Source: Sabellastarte sp. h YS-2021 (lineage: Eukaryota; Annelida; Polychaeta; Sabellida; Sabellidae). From it: a stretch of DNA of 64,000 nt. This document shows, piece after piece, positions 35,319 through 45,650 of this stretch. The stretch lies in contig OZ024931.1 in assembly GCA_964017235.1 (NCBI GenBank), forward strand, positions 136,402,033-136,466,032, written 5' to 3'. Positions within the stretch are counted from its first letter, which is position 1. The number at the start of each line of letters is the position of its first letter. The position numbers and the translations under genes were made by a program. Under the pieces are notes generated by a model that had not been told where the DNA came from, made no database searches, and was given only the letters and a program-made list of their open reading frames with translations.

Positions 35319-35547
35319 GGGGCCACGGTGGCAGAGTGGTAACACTCTTGCCTCCCACCTCTGAGGCCGGGGTTCGATCCCCGCATGGGCTCAAGTGGGA
35401 AAGCTGGTAGTTGCTTGCCGTTGGTCGGCAGTTTACAGTACAGAACCCTAGCGAACTCTATGTACTGGTTTCCTCTGCCCTTCCAACTACCCGTCGTGAT
35501 ATGACCTGTACAGTGTTGAAAGCGACGTTAAACCCCAAATAAATAAA
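35319..35547 (+). mobile_element. Full-length tRNA-Gly-like SINE, 229 bp
   Basis: The head resembles tRNA-Gly, with A box TGGCAGAGTGG at 35329-35339, CTCTTGCCTCCCACC as the anticodon arm and B box GGTTCGATCC at 35371-35380. It is followed by the body GGGAAAGCTGGTAGTTGCTT...CGTCGTGATATGACC and the tail GTTGAAAGCGACGTTAAACC then AAATAAATAAA. A perfect 14-bp duplication TTGAGCTAACTGTA flanks it (35305-35318, 35548-35561). RNA polymerase III transcription from the internal boxes is the family norm. Mobilisation would depend on a partner LINE. Confidence 0.92.
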
Positions 35548-35561
35548 TTGAGCTAACTGTA

Positions 35562-36560
35562 CCTTGTCACCTGGGTTCTTGTTTTGTGTACTGTTAGTGC
35601 TTTCATAGGTTATTGTACTATGATAAGTGAGTGATTAGTTAATTAGGTAATCTATGCATTGTCTCTTTTGGATGGATTTATATCACATAAAGAACAAAAT
35701 GGGTCCATTGACCAACTTAACTGTGGCTTCTCATCTAGAAACGTTTAACAAATTAGAAATATAAAATTATTGAGGAGATAGGCAAGGGGTTTACAGGCTT
35801 GAGAATCTAAAAACGCAAAAAGTTCTTGGAAAAACTTACAATTCCATGAGATTCAAAGAATATCAGTATCAGATGAGTGCCAGAAGAGTGAATGGAGTGA
35901 AAAAGTGAAAGCGCCTCTAAAAAGGGCAAGTGTGAAATAGAACACAATCAAGCTGTAGAGAGTGCCACTACAGATGTATCGATACAGAGCTTGAATCTCC
36001 AACCCTCAGACAGGATCACAATTGTACATGATGAGCTAATGATCGATGCATTGATGCAGTATCAAACCTTCTTAAAAACAATACCCAAATATTAAAGGCC
36101 TCCAGCCCACACTTGTTATTCAAAGCACAGAACACTGTGAACATATAGGTTTAGACTATGACCATGTTCAGGTGATTCATCAGTCATTTAGAAATCATTT
36201 GATTTGCCTGTGCTGTGAAACAAGAAGAAATGTACATCTATGATAGTATGCATGTGTAAATGAAAGGAATTTATGTGACATTATCATGGAGATATATCTC
36301 CCAAAAACATGTTAAAAGAGTTTTTCAACAATGCCAATTAATCCTGTTAGCTTAACTAGTCACTTAACCACAAGTGAAACAAATCAAGTTCAAAAGAATG
36401 GTAAAACAAAAGGCAAATCTAAGATCAACCCATTTACCAAGTCACATAGCCAAACAAATCAACTTAAAGAGTCAATAGACATCATAACCTAAAAGTAAAA
36501 AAAAACAAATCTAGTTCTAAGCAGTGGTTAAACAACAATTTCCAAATTCAATTCAGATCT
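35562..36560. other. Non-coding stretch, nothing recognised
   Basis: Apparently unique AT-rich sequence between the SINE and the start of the duplicated region, without credible exons. Confidence 0.45.
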
Positions 36561-36589
36561 AACGAATAAAGGGTTTGCTCCTAATCCCC

Positions 36590-36770
36590 CATTGATTTGC
36601 TATGTATGGACTAGTAGGAGGTGTAACTTTTTAGTGGGGGTGTAAAATACGGCATACACCCCCTTAATCCCCCATTGTTAGGGGTGTAAATATGATTGCC
36701 ATAAAATACACCCCATAAAAGATCAAAGAGAGGGTGTAAAATATGGCAGGAGTGTAAAATATGGCGTTAC
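36590..36770. repeat. Local inverted and direct repeats
   Basis: GGGGGTGTAAAATACGGC is followed at once by ATACACCCCC, giving a short hairpin. GGGTGTAAAATATGGC-like blocks then recur directly and in inverted form (ATTGCCATAAAATACACCCC) up to 36770. This is possibly a small MITE. Confidence 0.4.
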
Positions 36771-37021
36771 AACGGTATTCACCAAAGGCCACATCTTAAA
36801 AGACTTAAATTTTGCATACAAATAAAGTGTAAGATTTAGCTGACATGTTTGATGGATACATGTCCAGCCATTTAGCAATCCTCTGAAGGTACAGTAATAT
36901 CTGGTACAAGATGAAGGTATACCACGTCTATTTAACATATATGTCAAAATATATATGTTCAAAATCCAACATTTACCAAATTAGGCCCATTAGTTGACAA
37001 ATGCTTCTTGAGGTACTTGGT

Positions 37022-37150
37022 TTCCTTATGGTGAGCAAGCCTGGAATCTTATCCCAGCTTGGCACCTCTGTGTGGGTTCAACTCCCACATGTGGCAATAC
37101 TGAGGGAATGTCCCAATATAATCCCAGCTATTGAGCAATAACTTTAACGT
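37022..37150 (+). mobile_element. Second-family SINE, + copy, diverged
   Basis: CTTGGCACCTCTGTGTGGGT, TCAACTCCCACATGTGGCAA and TACTGAGGGAATGTCCCAATAT, with CAGCTATTGAGCAA at the end, follow the second SINE family. The A-box region is degraded. Confidence 0.6.
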
Positions 37151-37193
37151 TTAAATGCTCCTTGTTTAAGCGAGAGGGTTAAGGCCAAGTCAA

Positions 37194-37285
37194 AGTTAGG
37201 GTTTTATGTCTCGTTAAACCCACAGAGAGATGACATCCTGTGAGTAGATGCCAAACTTGCCAACCAACGAGGCCACTGAGGACCT
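37194..37285 (-). mobile_element. Second-family SINE fragment, - copy
   Basis: Reverse complement: GTCCTCAGTGGCCTCGTTGG, TTTGGCATCTACTCACAGGA and TGTCATCTCTCTGTGGGTTT, with a short GAGACATAAAACCC tail. The middle body is missing. Confidence 0.6.
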
Positions 37286-38270
37286 GTAAGAGAGTGTTAA
37301 GATGTAAATGCCTTTCTGTATTTAATAGGTTAAATGTGAATCTGTGAAAGTTACGGTCCTTATGAGAATGAAGAAAACCCTGAAACATACAAGGATCATG
37401 CCAACCAATCTTAGCCAAAACTGCCTAAGCAAGTGGCAGTGTTGAAGACATGATACTGGCTGTTGAACTGGATGTAAAACCATCGCCATACCCTTAGCCC
37501 AAACCCAACTGACTTTTAGTTCAAACCTGAGATTTTCCAAAAGCTGAGGGTTTGATTAAGTGGTCAAGTTGGGTTTCACACATTATCCGTGAATATGGCA
37601 ATAAGTTTCACCTATGTCAAATTCTGTACATCCTTTAATATCCATATAATATTGTAACTTAACTGAATTGTAAAGCTGTCCCTTTTGGACTTTGTAAAAG
37701 GTTTACTTATTTACATTTGACCAAAATTGTGTTCTTATGGTTTTATTTGCAGAACAATCATATGCTTTGATTTCATCCATTTCTTAAGCTACACATCCCG
37801 ATATAAACACTGTAAACAATGTGTTCAAAGTAACATTAAACTCCACTTAGTAAAAAGAAAAAATAACCAAACTTTTCATTGGGCATTATTATATTCTAGT
37901 AAAGACGAATTAAACTTTATTCTATTTTGATTGGGTCATATAGCAAGTTTTTTTATAGAATTAAATTTCCAATATTCCAGTCACGATGCTGGTCGTTAAC
38001 ATGTGGATTATTTTAAGCGCTTTCACTATTTTATAGCATAAAATTATACAAACCCTTTGTGATTCTCCAGTGTTTGGTGGGACTCCTGTGGAATGGAGAA
38101 ATTTGACTTCCTCCTGACTAGACACTGTCTATTGAATGGGATATAAAACCACAAAGGCTTGTTGTCACTGTAAAGCGTCTTTTTAATATAAATATGTATT
38201 GACCCTAGTGCAAACCAGATATAGACTTAAATAGCAGTAAATGGCAGCAAATTTTCCCATATACCTATCC

Positions 38271-39030
38271 CAGTAAACATTTATGGGTTTTGCAAACCCA
38301 TGTATTGTATTGCTAAGGTTAAAAAATGATGCGTATGTAAAACCTTTTATTATAGAATGTTTCGGAAATTTTTATGTATTCAGTTTATCATAAGTTTAAT
38401 AATAAATGTTAGAAAAACGTTACAAGTGAACATACAAATGTCTGAATAATAATGGGGTCAGGGGTAAAATTTAATATCTTTTTAAGGTTACTTACTAATG
38501 AAAATATTCTTTTATGTCTAAAACTTTAAAATCTTGGCTTTGAAATTGTGCTCCCATTCAATTCTGACTTTCAGAGATTGCATGTGGGGCAATTTTTGAC
38601 AAAGTCCTCTAAATTCCCCTATTATTACACACCCCCATCTATGTTTGGAAATGTTTGAAGGTGAAGGTTTAATAAGCATTCTGAAAATATAGGTTTAAAA
38701 AGAGTTTTTAATAAAATGTTTTAAAATATTTGATCAACAATGCTGTTTAAAGATTTTAAACTGTTTATCAAACATTTCATGACGAAAGTTTAAAAACATT
38801 TACAGCATAACCTTCATTTTTCAGCTATTTTATAAATGTTTCAAAAACATTTCCAGTCAAATTTTTAGTAAAAACGTTTGAAAAAGAATGTTTATAAAAT
38901 GTTTTAAAACATTACACCCTAAATATTTACTTGGAAACATTAAAAAACCATAAGACAAGGTTAAAAATAGGTTTTAAAAACGTTTTACAAACATTTAAAC
39001 CATTTTAAAATGTTTCTAATGTTTACTTGG
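38271..39030 (+). mobile_element. MITE M, copy 1 (unit 1 only)
   Basis: It starts CCCAGTAAACATT and ends AATGTTTACTTGG, an imperfect terminal inverted repeat. The interior is dense in AAACATTTTTAAAACATT-like words, with GGACTTTGTC/GACAAAGTCC and TGAATGGG/CCCATTCA landmarks. The inverted copy at 41003 confirms both ends. Unit 2 has the empty site (TTCCCAAATACATATATCTTTGACC region near 47040-47065), so the insertion postdates the duplication that separated units 1 and 2. Confidence 0.7.
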
Positions 39031-39080
39031 ATGTTTGACCTTTATCAAGGGCACATGGTCAAAATTAGGGGTTTTTTTTT

Positions 39081-39106
39081 GGGGGGGGGGGGGGGGGGGG
39101 GGGGGG
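39081..39106. repeat. Poly(G) tract, 26 nt, after T9
   Basis: Nine T then 26 G. The homologous site in unit 2 (about 47099-47125) reads as T runs broken by C and then GTGGGG, so the G run expanded in unit 1. Confidence 0.9.
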
Positions 39107-39584
39107 AAACCCACTCCACCTCGTCACTCAAAACTATTTACCATAAAACGGTGTTATTTCACATATATGTCAGTACTATCCAAATCTCGAGCTGGTTTGA
39201 TTCTGGGAGCAATTGAACCACAATTGGGTGATTTTTATTCTGATTAAACCCTTTATTTATCTGTTTTGCAATTTTACCCTTAAACTCTTTTGGGAGGTAA
39301 TAGCAAACCATATGCAGAGGGTCTAAAAACGCTCAGATTTACCCCTGGCCCCTCCTAGTGGGTAAACTGAGGCAATAAGATTACATATTTTGAAGTTTTT
39401 GGCATATAACTGTTTCATTATTACTTCAAGAGGTTTTGAATGTGTAGAGAGGAATAGGAAACTGTATGCTTAGAGTCTAGAAAGCCCCTCCATGGGGGTA
39501 AAACTGGGATCATGTAAATTTTGTGTTCTGCATCATTATCTTCTTTATTATTGCTTTTACAGTTTTTTAATGCATTGGGAATAC

Positions 39585-39692
39585 ATCAATGTCGGGGTTT
39601 TATGGCCTGTTCAACAACCAGGTTTATATTGGGACAGGTCCTTAGCATTGCCACTTGTTTAAGTCTAACCCACACAGAGGTGATCCAATGTA
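39585..39692 (-). mobile_element. Second-family SINE fragment
   Basis: GTCGGGGTTTTATGGCCTGTTC, GGGACAGGTCCTTAGCATTG and ACCCACACAGAGGTGA mark a - copy without its A-box head. The paralogous copy is at 47561-47660. Confidence 0.65.
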
Positions 39693-39936
39693 TAAGGAGA
39701 TATTAGGAAACCATACACATGGAGTCTACAAAGCCAACCAGATTTACCCCATGCCATCCCCTTATTGGTCAAACAGGCTTTTTTTTACTTTTAGCTCCTT
39801 TGTTGTTATTTTTTGAGGTTTTGAATGTGTTGGGAGGTAATAGAAAAAAAAATAGGTTATGAGTCTAAAAACCCAATCAGTTTTACCCCTGGTTAAACTA
39901 GGGGTCATAAAATAGCAGATTTGTATTTTTGGTTTT

Positions 39937-40820
39937 TACCCCACAGCCCTTAAAGGCTGTCAGGGACTGTTTTCTACCATGGTGTCCGGATGGGTGGGTG
40001 GGCGCTTGTCCAGATGGGCGGGTGTCCGAGTGAGCAGAGGGAAAAGTTTGTCTGGCTGTATCTCAGAAACTTTAAGGTTTAAGAAGTTGATACTAGGTAG
40101 GGACATTGGTTAGGAGGTGAAAGTGCGCAGCATCATGATGTGACCTTGATTTGACCATTTCACCTTGCTGTAGTGACTTTGACCTATGAAATCTTGTCTG
40201 GGCTATATTTTGGAAACAATAAGGTGTAGGAAGTTGATACTTAGTAAGGATATTGGTTTTTGCTTGTAGGTGAGTATCATTATGGTATGACCTTGGCTTG
40301 ACCTTTGACCTTGTCATAGTAACCATGACATTTAGAATCTTGCCTGGGCTATTTCTTGGATTCCATAAGGTGTGGAAGGTTGATACTTGGTAGGGACATT
40401 GGTTAGGAGGTGTAGGTGTGCATCATGTTGTGACCTATTTGCTCTGCAAAAGTGTGTTCACCTGCCATATTTGGGATATCTTTTTCTAATGTCAAAGATA
40501 TATGGATTGCTGCAACTGATTGCAATATGCACTTTTACATAATTGTGCTATTTCCATTGCCAGCTATTAGACAATTAATAAATTTTACAGCTTTATATTT
40601 TTAGTTTACTGATTAATGCTGTCATCTTGTTATGGAATTGTCTTCTTTTATTACTTTATCTTTACATACATTTTCTTTCTCTTAGATGTTATTTGATCTC
40701 CTTAAACATTATTTGGACCTTTATATAAGTGACACTGTGCTGAAAGTATCCCGGTCTTTGTACTGTTTCACTACTTTTATATGTCATGGTGTTGAAAACT
40801 ATTTTCCCTGGTTGTGGGTA
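39937..40820 (-). mobile_element. AGGTCA-rich minisatellite element, copy in unit 1
   Basis: It is bounded by TACCCCACAGCCC at 39937 and CCTGGTTGTGGGTA ending at 40820, an imperfect terminal inverted repeat. Inside, on the - strand, are about three minisatellite units with TCAAGGTCA words and the GCATATT...ATAATTGTGC block. Unit 3 lacks the insertion: sequence around 60225-60240 joins the two flanks directly. The ends carry TA, which could be the target. Confidence 0.75.
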
Positions 40821-41002
40821 TGGGCATCTCTGATGCTATTTTTATCTCCTTGATTATTGCTTTTAGAGCTTTTTAATGTATTGGGATGAATAAGCTAACC
40901 ATATGCTGGGGGTCTAGAAATCCCATCAGATGTTCTGACAAACCTTACCATAATCTCATACAGATTTTTATAATATCTGTGTTACAGTGTGGTATTTAAC
41001 AA

Positions 41003-41894
41003 CCCAGTAAACATTAGAAAAATTAAAATGGTTTAAACATTTTTAAAACCCATTTAAACCCTATCTTATGATTTGCCAAACATTTCTAAATAAGTGTTTA
41101 CTCTGTAATGTTTTAAAAGTGTTTTGTAAACATTCTCTATTAAAATGTTTTTACGGAAAACATTTATTAAACTTTTTAAAAATAACTCAAGAAATAAGGT
41201 TTGACTGAAAACATTTTTTAAACATTTATAAAATAGCTCACAATAAATGGAGGTTATGCTGGAAATATTTTTCAAAACTTCATTGTAAAATGTTTCATAA
41301 AGAGTACACATAAAACATTTAAACAACATTTGTTTACTATGCTTAGTGAATGTTTGATCGTAAAATGTTTTGCAAGTGTTAAATAGCGAGTGGTTTTTAT
41401 ACCCATTATTTTAAAATGTTTTTGAAATGTTTTCAATCAAATGTTTTAAAATCATTCTACCAGAAACGTTTTTAAACCCATATTTTTAGAATGCTTATTA
41501 AATTTTTACCTTCAAACATGTCCAAACAAAGATGGCGGTGAGCAATAGCAGAGGATTTTAGAGGACTTTGTCAAAAATTTGTAGTTCCTAAAACAAGAAT
41601 TGAATGGGCGCACTATTTCTAAGCCACCATCTTACAATTTTAGATATAAAAATAACATTTTCATTTTTGAGCAGCCTTACAAAGATATCTAATTTGACCT
41701 CTGACCCCATTATTATTGAGACATTATTATGTTCATTTGTAACCTTTTTCTTTGTAAACAGTTACCATTAAATGTTTAATAAACGGTATACATAAAATGA
41801 TTCTATTATGAATGGTTTTCATACCCATCAGTTTTTAACCTTTGCCAAATGTTTCCTTTCAAAAGTTTGCAAAACCCAAACATTTTTACTGTGA
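41003..41894 (-). mobile_element. MITE M, copy 2
   Basis: An inverted relative of the element at 38271. It begins CCCAGTAAACATTAG and ends near GCAAAACCCAAACATTTTTACTG. Shared landmarks include GGACTTTGTCAAAAATT and ACCCATTATT. Unit 2 has it too (55600-56455), but unit 3 does not (uninterrupted near 60385-60400). Confidence 0.65.
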
Positions 41895-42218
41895 ATAACT
41901 TTAGAAAAGTGTGTCTGTGATATTATTTCTGTTGGAGAGTATTTTGACAGCACACACTTCCTTTTCCACTTCCTTTAAGTTTACTTACTGGGTTGCTATG
42001 TTTATATTTCCCTTTGTTACTAACACAACGGAGATGGTTTAGAAACATTTTCTAAGTGTTTAAACCTTTTCAAAACGTTTCTAATATTTACTAGGTTGTT
42101 TACATATGTGCAGATGCTTGTCAGGACATAAAGAAGGCGAGCTTGATATGAAGAAAACTTTAATTCTCATTGTAATAATATCTTTGGTCATGAACTGAAT
42201 AAAGGTTGGACAAGTAAA

Positions 42219-42364
42219 GTTAGGTTTTTACATCCTATTCAACAGCCAGGGACATACTTGAACAATGCCTAAAAATTGCCACTTATGGGAGTAAAACCCA
42301 CACAGAGGTGATAGCCTGTGATTAGATGCCAAACCTAACTGGCTAGGTCACTAATGATCCCCAA
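42219..42364 (-). mobile_element. Second-family SINE copy in unit 1
   Basis: GTTAGGTTTTTACATCCTATTC and CAACAGCCAGGGACATACTTG are followed by the B-box region AAAACCCACACAGAGGTGAT, then GATTAGATGCCAAACC and CTAGGTCACTAATGATCCCC. Also present in unit 3 (60722-60873). Unit 2 has a deletion here near 56800. Confidence 0.75.
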
Positions 42365-43061
42365 TATAGAGAGAGGTAGTGGTACATACACAATGGTACG
42401 TTAGACAGCAGATATTTAGTAGAAATTTGTTCTAAATTAACAAAAAGGCAAACCTTATACCAATTGCTGTTTGAGATACTTTTTGAATGGTGAAATATAT
42501 GCAAAGCAGGAATAATGTTAACTATTAAATTTATTATAGCTAAATATTTACCCTTTACCTATCTCACTTGCATAATAACTAGCATAAATCAGTTAAATGG
42601 AAGGGAATTACTGTCTGCCATTTTAAATGGCTCAGCCATTTAGAACCCTTATTTAAAAACCATTGGGTGTGAATGGCGTAGTCTGCCATTTTTAGCGATC
42701 AGGGATTAAAATGGCAGTGAACATTTACACAGCAGTGCTTCAAATTTAATATAAAAATAAACTTCTGAATCTTTAAAACAAAATATTTATTGACTGATGT
42801 CAGGTAAAGTGTCACTTTTAAAACAGGTACAGGATTTATATTCTGACAAGTCTTTGAGAGGGTGGAGAAAAACACTGCACATCAGTGAAAACCACCAGGA
42901 ACAGTTGTAAACTCTGAAAGTATACCTTCTCTCTGCATTCTTAGGGAACCTCAGAATCTACCCCACCCTCCCAGGTTATACAAGCAGCTAATAACTTTCA
43001 TATCTGAGGTTGGGTAAGCAATAGGTTCCAAGGCTTGATAGGACCGAGGCAAGTTGGTGTA

Positions 43062-43067
43062 TTTATT
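43062..43067 (-). promoter_or_regulatory. Poly(A) signal AATAAA, gene A
   Basis: AATAAA on the - strand about 215 bp past the stop of fucosyltransferase copy A. The same hexamer is at the matching place in copies B and C. Confidence 0.45.
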
Positions 43068-43280
43068 TAAAAAGTAACACAGAACATAACTAATCTTTTA
43101 ATTTCTATTTCCTGATCAAAGTAAAAACTCCCTTCACAACAAAAATACTTATAATTTGCCCAAGAGAGTTAAACCAGAAGCATTTATACAATGCAAACAT
43201 TGACTGGCACAAAATATCGTATATACAGAATTAAACTCAAATCTAACACAAAACTGCACATCAACAGAAATTTGATGAAG

Positions 43281-44701
43281 CTAAGTCCATGAAGATTTAT
43301 CCACATTTTTATAAAACTGTGTCGGTTTATAACATTTAATCTGTGGATTCCAAAAAAGATCTAACCTGTCATAAGTCTTTCTGACATTTTTTGCAACATT
43401 CAGGTAATCACACAAATTGCATTGCATTGGTGGATGATTTACAATTTTATAAACTCCTTTCCAGGAGAGATATATGTTATATAGCTCATCATTACCATCT
43501 AACATAATCAGATACTCAGCCAGTTCCTTTGGTGAAGCAAAGTCCTTTATGTCAATGTATGAATTTGGTGGCATCAGTTCTGAATAGTTGTAAGCACCCA
43601 AAACAACTGGTACAACATCAGCATGTATGGCTTTCCAGAGCTTCTCTGTCACATAATCATCACAAACACTGTTCTCAAAGTCAAAGTCAAAGTCAAAGTT
43701 GGGGTTTAACGTCCCGTTCAACAGCCAGGGTCATATTGGGACAGGTTCTCAGCATTGCCACTTGTGGGACTCGAACCCACAGAGGTGACAGCCTATGATT
43801 AGATGCCAAACTTGCTAACCACTAGGCCACCGAGGACCTCACTGTTCTCAAAGGATAGGTAAAATTTGTATGTGGTCTTGAGCATATTGAGGCACACTAA
43901 TTCAGATTCACGTAGGGAACGTTCACACTTCAGACTTCCGCATTTACCATAGATGTCCACATCAATATAGTTCTGCAGATGTTTCACATACTCAAACCTC
44001 TTATTCTTTGTTTGACAATGACTCACAAACCAAGCCACCAATTTGGACCTTCCCTGGGCATAGTTTCTATTCATCAAGGCCATATCTGGGATTTCTCTTT
44101 TCAAAAACAACCCTCCATTGACATGTTTCAGATGGCTACTGTTCGTCCAAATATCCGAGGTGCGATCATAGGTCCAGGTTGTGTTGAACATTCCATTATA
44201 TCTGGAATAGTTACCCTTGTTTATCGGACTTTCACGAATATGCATGATCCATTTCTGATCTGGTAATCTAACAGTAGGGAAACTGTTTACATATTTCATA
44301 TGAAACAGCAATGCATCACTGGTGAGAAGTTCATCTTTGTCATCAGTTACGAGACAGTTTGTAAATTTGTAAGTCTTGAATGCATCACTTCCAACACCAA
44401 ACCACTTGCCTTTGCCTTTGTTATGTCTTGTCCAGTACAATATCTTAAATATCCTTATCCCTGATTTATTGCTGGCAGCCAGTGACTTGTCTGTCAGCCT
44501 GTAGTGTTCAGAAGTAACAGCATTGTTACCACTCAACATCTCAAACTGTAGCTGGGTAGGGAGATTTGACTGGTACAGAAATTTCAGGTACAAAACAGAA
44601 ACTAAGAAGCATTTACTGATCAGTAAAAGGACTAATAGACTCATACACCTGAATCTCATCATTTCAATTGTACATAACTTACTCATTTTTTCTTGGTTCA
44701 A
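43281..44701 (-). pseudogene. Alpha-1,3-fucosyltransferase (GT10), copy A, split by a SINE
   Basis: The family transfers fucose from GDP-fucose to N-acetylglucosamine-containing glycans as a Golgi type II membrane enzyme. The gene is one exon. A short basic N-terminus precedes a signal-anchor at about residues 18-38 (SLLVLLLISKCFLVSVLYL), then a stem. GT10 blocks follow: WIMHIRESPIN, FNTTWTYDRTSDI, SKLVAWFVSHC, VDIYGKCG, and the donor-site motif FYLSFENS / DDYVTEKLWKA. A 159-bp SINE (43681-43839) with a 14-bp duplication sits inside FENS and shifts the frame, giving a 5' frame ending at 43799 and a 3' frame starting in the SINE. Downstream it keeps ELMPPNSYIDI, which copy B lacks. The start at 44701 matches copy B; two further Met follow within 15 residues. 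Without the SINE the gene would be full length, so this is probably a recent loss. Confidence 0.85.
43681..43839 (-). mobile_element. SINE inserted in fucosyltransferase copy A
   Basis: 159 bp in reverse complement. Head GGTCCTCGGTGGCCTAGTGG (A box TGGCCTAGTGG), B box GGGTTCGAGTCCC, body AAGTGGCAATGCTGAGAACC and CCAATATGACCCTGGCTG, and tail GTTGAACGGGACGTTAAACCCC followed by (TTTGAC)n. The duplication CACTGTTCTCAAAG lies at 43667-43680 and 43840-43853 and is perfect, so the insertion is young. Copies B and C lack it. Confidence 0.93.
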
Positions 44702-45055
44702 AGTGTTTTCCTCTATTAAATTTCAATCAATGTGTTACTGCCTTATACACAAACGTAACTATGCTATTAATGTGTAGAGTTTGATGTCATTTTAGGAGCT
44801 CTGAACTCACAAACAATATTGTCCACACTGAACAATGCCACCAACAAAAAATGTAACTTTATTCATATACATCTCAAGTATGAGCAATTGTGTGACATAG
44901 TATCACCAGTAACAGGTGTTCCAATTCATGATAGGAAAATTGCCTTCACATTATCATAATGAGAAAGTGTTTTACCAAAAAAATACTTCAAATTTTTATA
45001 TCCTGTTCAGCATTATACCGATACTTGTACTATATTATAGGATTATACTGAGACA

Positions 45056-45145
45056 GGTTCTCATCATTGTCACTTGTAGGATAGGCTCATATGTGACAAC
45101 CTGTGATTAGATGCCAAACCTTCTTACTGACAAGGCCATCAAGCA
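45056..45145 (-). mobile_element. Second-family SINE remnant (unit 1)
   Basis: GAGACAGGTTCTCATCATTG, TGATTAGATGCCAAACC and AAGGCCATCAAGCAC mark a - copy. It is matched at 59215-59312 in unit 2, so it predates that duplication. Confidence 0.6.
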
Positions 45146-45559
45146 CTGGTCATAGTTGAAACAAATACTGGCAAAAACATAATATTAAGAAATGCATTTA
45201 TGTTGCCACAAGTTCTGGGATCATTTCCAGTTGAAATCTTATTTGAATAGGATTATTTAAGCTTAAATGCTCACTCAAGTTATAAAACAGGACATTATGA
45301 GATATCTTTGGGGTGAATATACATTTTTAGGATGTAAACCAGTGGGTAGCAGTTGACAACTACTAGCTTCCCATGTAGGTTCAAACCTATGGCCAGTATT
45401 CGCCAAAGGCCACATCATAACTTTTGTATATAAATAAAGCCAACTTCAGTGTAAGATTAGCAAATACATGTCCAGTCATATAACAGTCACCTGCAGATAT
45501 GATGAAGGTATGGTAATATCTGGAACAAAGATGAAGGTACCACATCTATTTAACATATA

Positions 45560-45650
45560 TATTAGAGTGTTCACCCTCAACCTATGAGGTTGCTGGTTCT
45601 AATCTCGGTCCAGGCGCTTCATGTTGGAAAGTTGGCATTTACTTGTAATA
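45560..45650 (+). mobile_element. Third tRNA-derived SINE head, truncated
   Basis: AGAGTGTTCACCCTCAACC and GGTTCTAATCTCGGTCC (B-box-like), then GGAAAGTTGGCATTTACTTG. A longer copy is at 59759-59905. Confidence 0.55.

Larger units (their letters stand above)
36775..45395. repeat. Segmental duplication unit 1
   Basis: It begins at GTATTCACCAAAGGCCACATC and runs through landmarks that recur in the same order in unit 2: CCCTTAGCC(C/T)AAACCCAACTG, TTTGACCTTTATCAA(G/A)GGCACATG and CTACAAAGCCAACCA, then the AGGTCA element, the fucosyltransferase gene and its 5' flank. It contains gene copy A. Insertions found only here are the MITE at 38271-39030 and the SINE in the gene. Confidence 0.8.

Noticed and set aside
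41066-41329. 87-codon - strand frame rich in Phe, Leu and Lys
   Set aside because: It is a product of the AAACATTTTTAAAA-type words in MITE M and is not kept open in the unit 2 copy.
43681-43839. tRNA-like A and B boxes suggesting a tRNA gene
   Set aside because: The body, tail and target duplication show a SINE, and no complete cloverleaf with acceptor stem is present. The same holds for 35319-35547 and 59759-59905.
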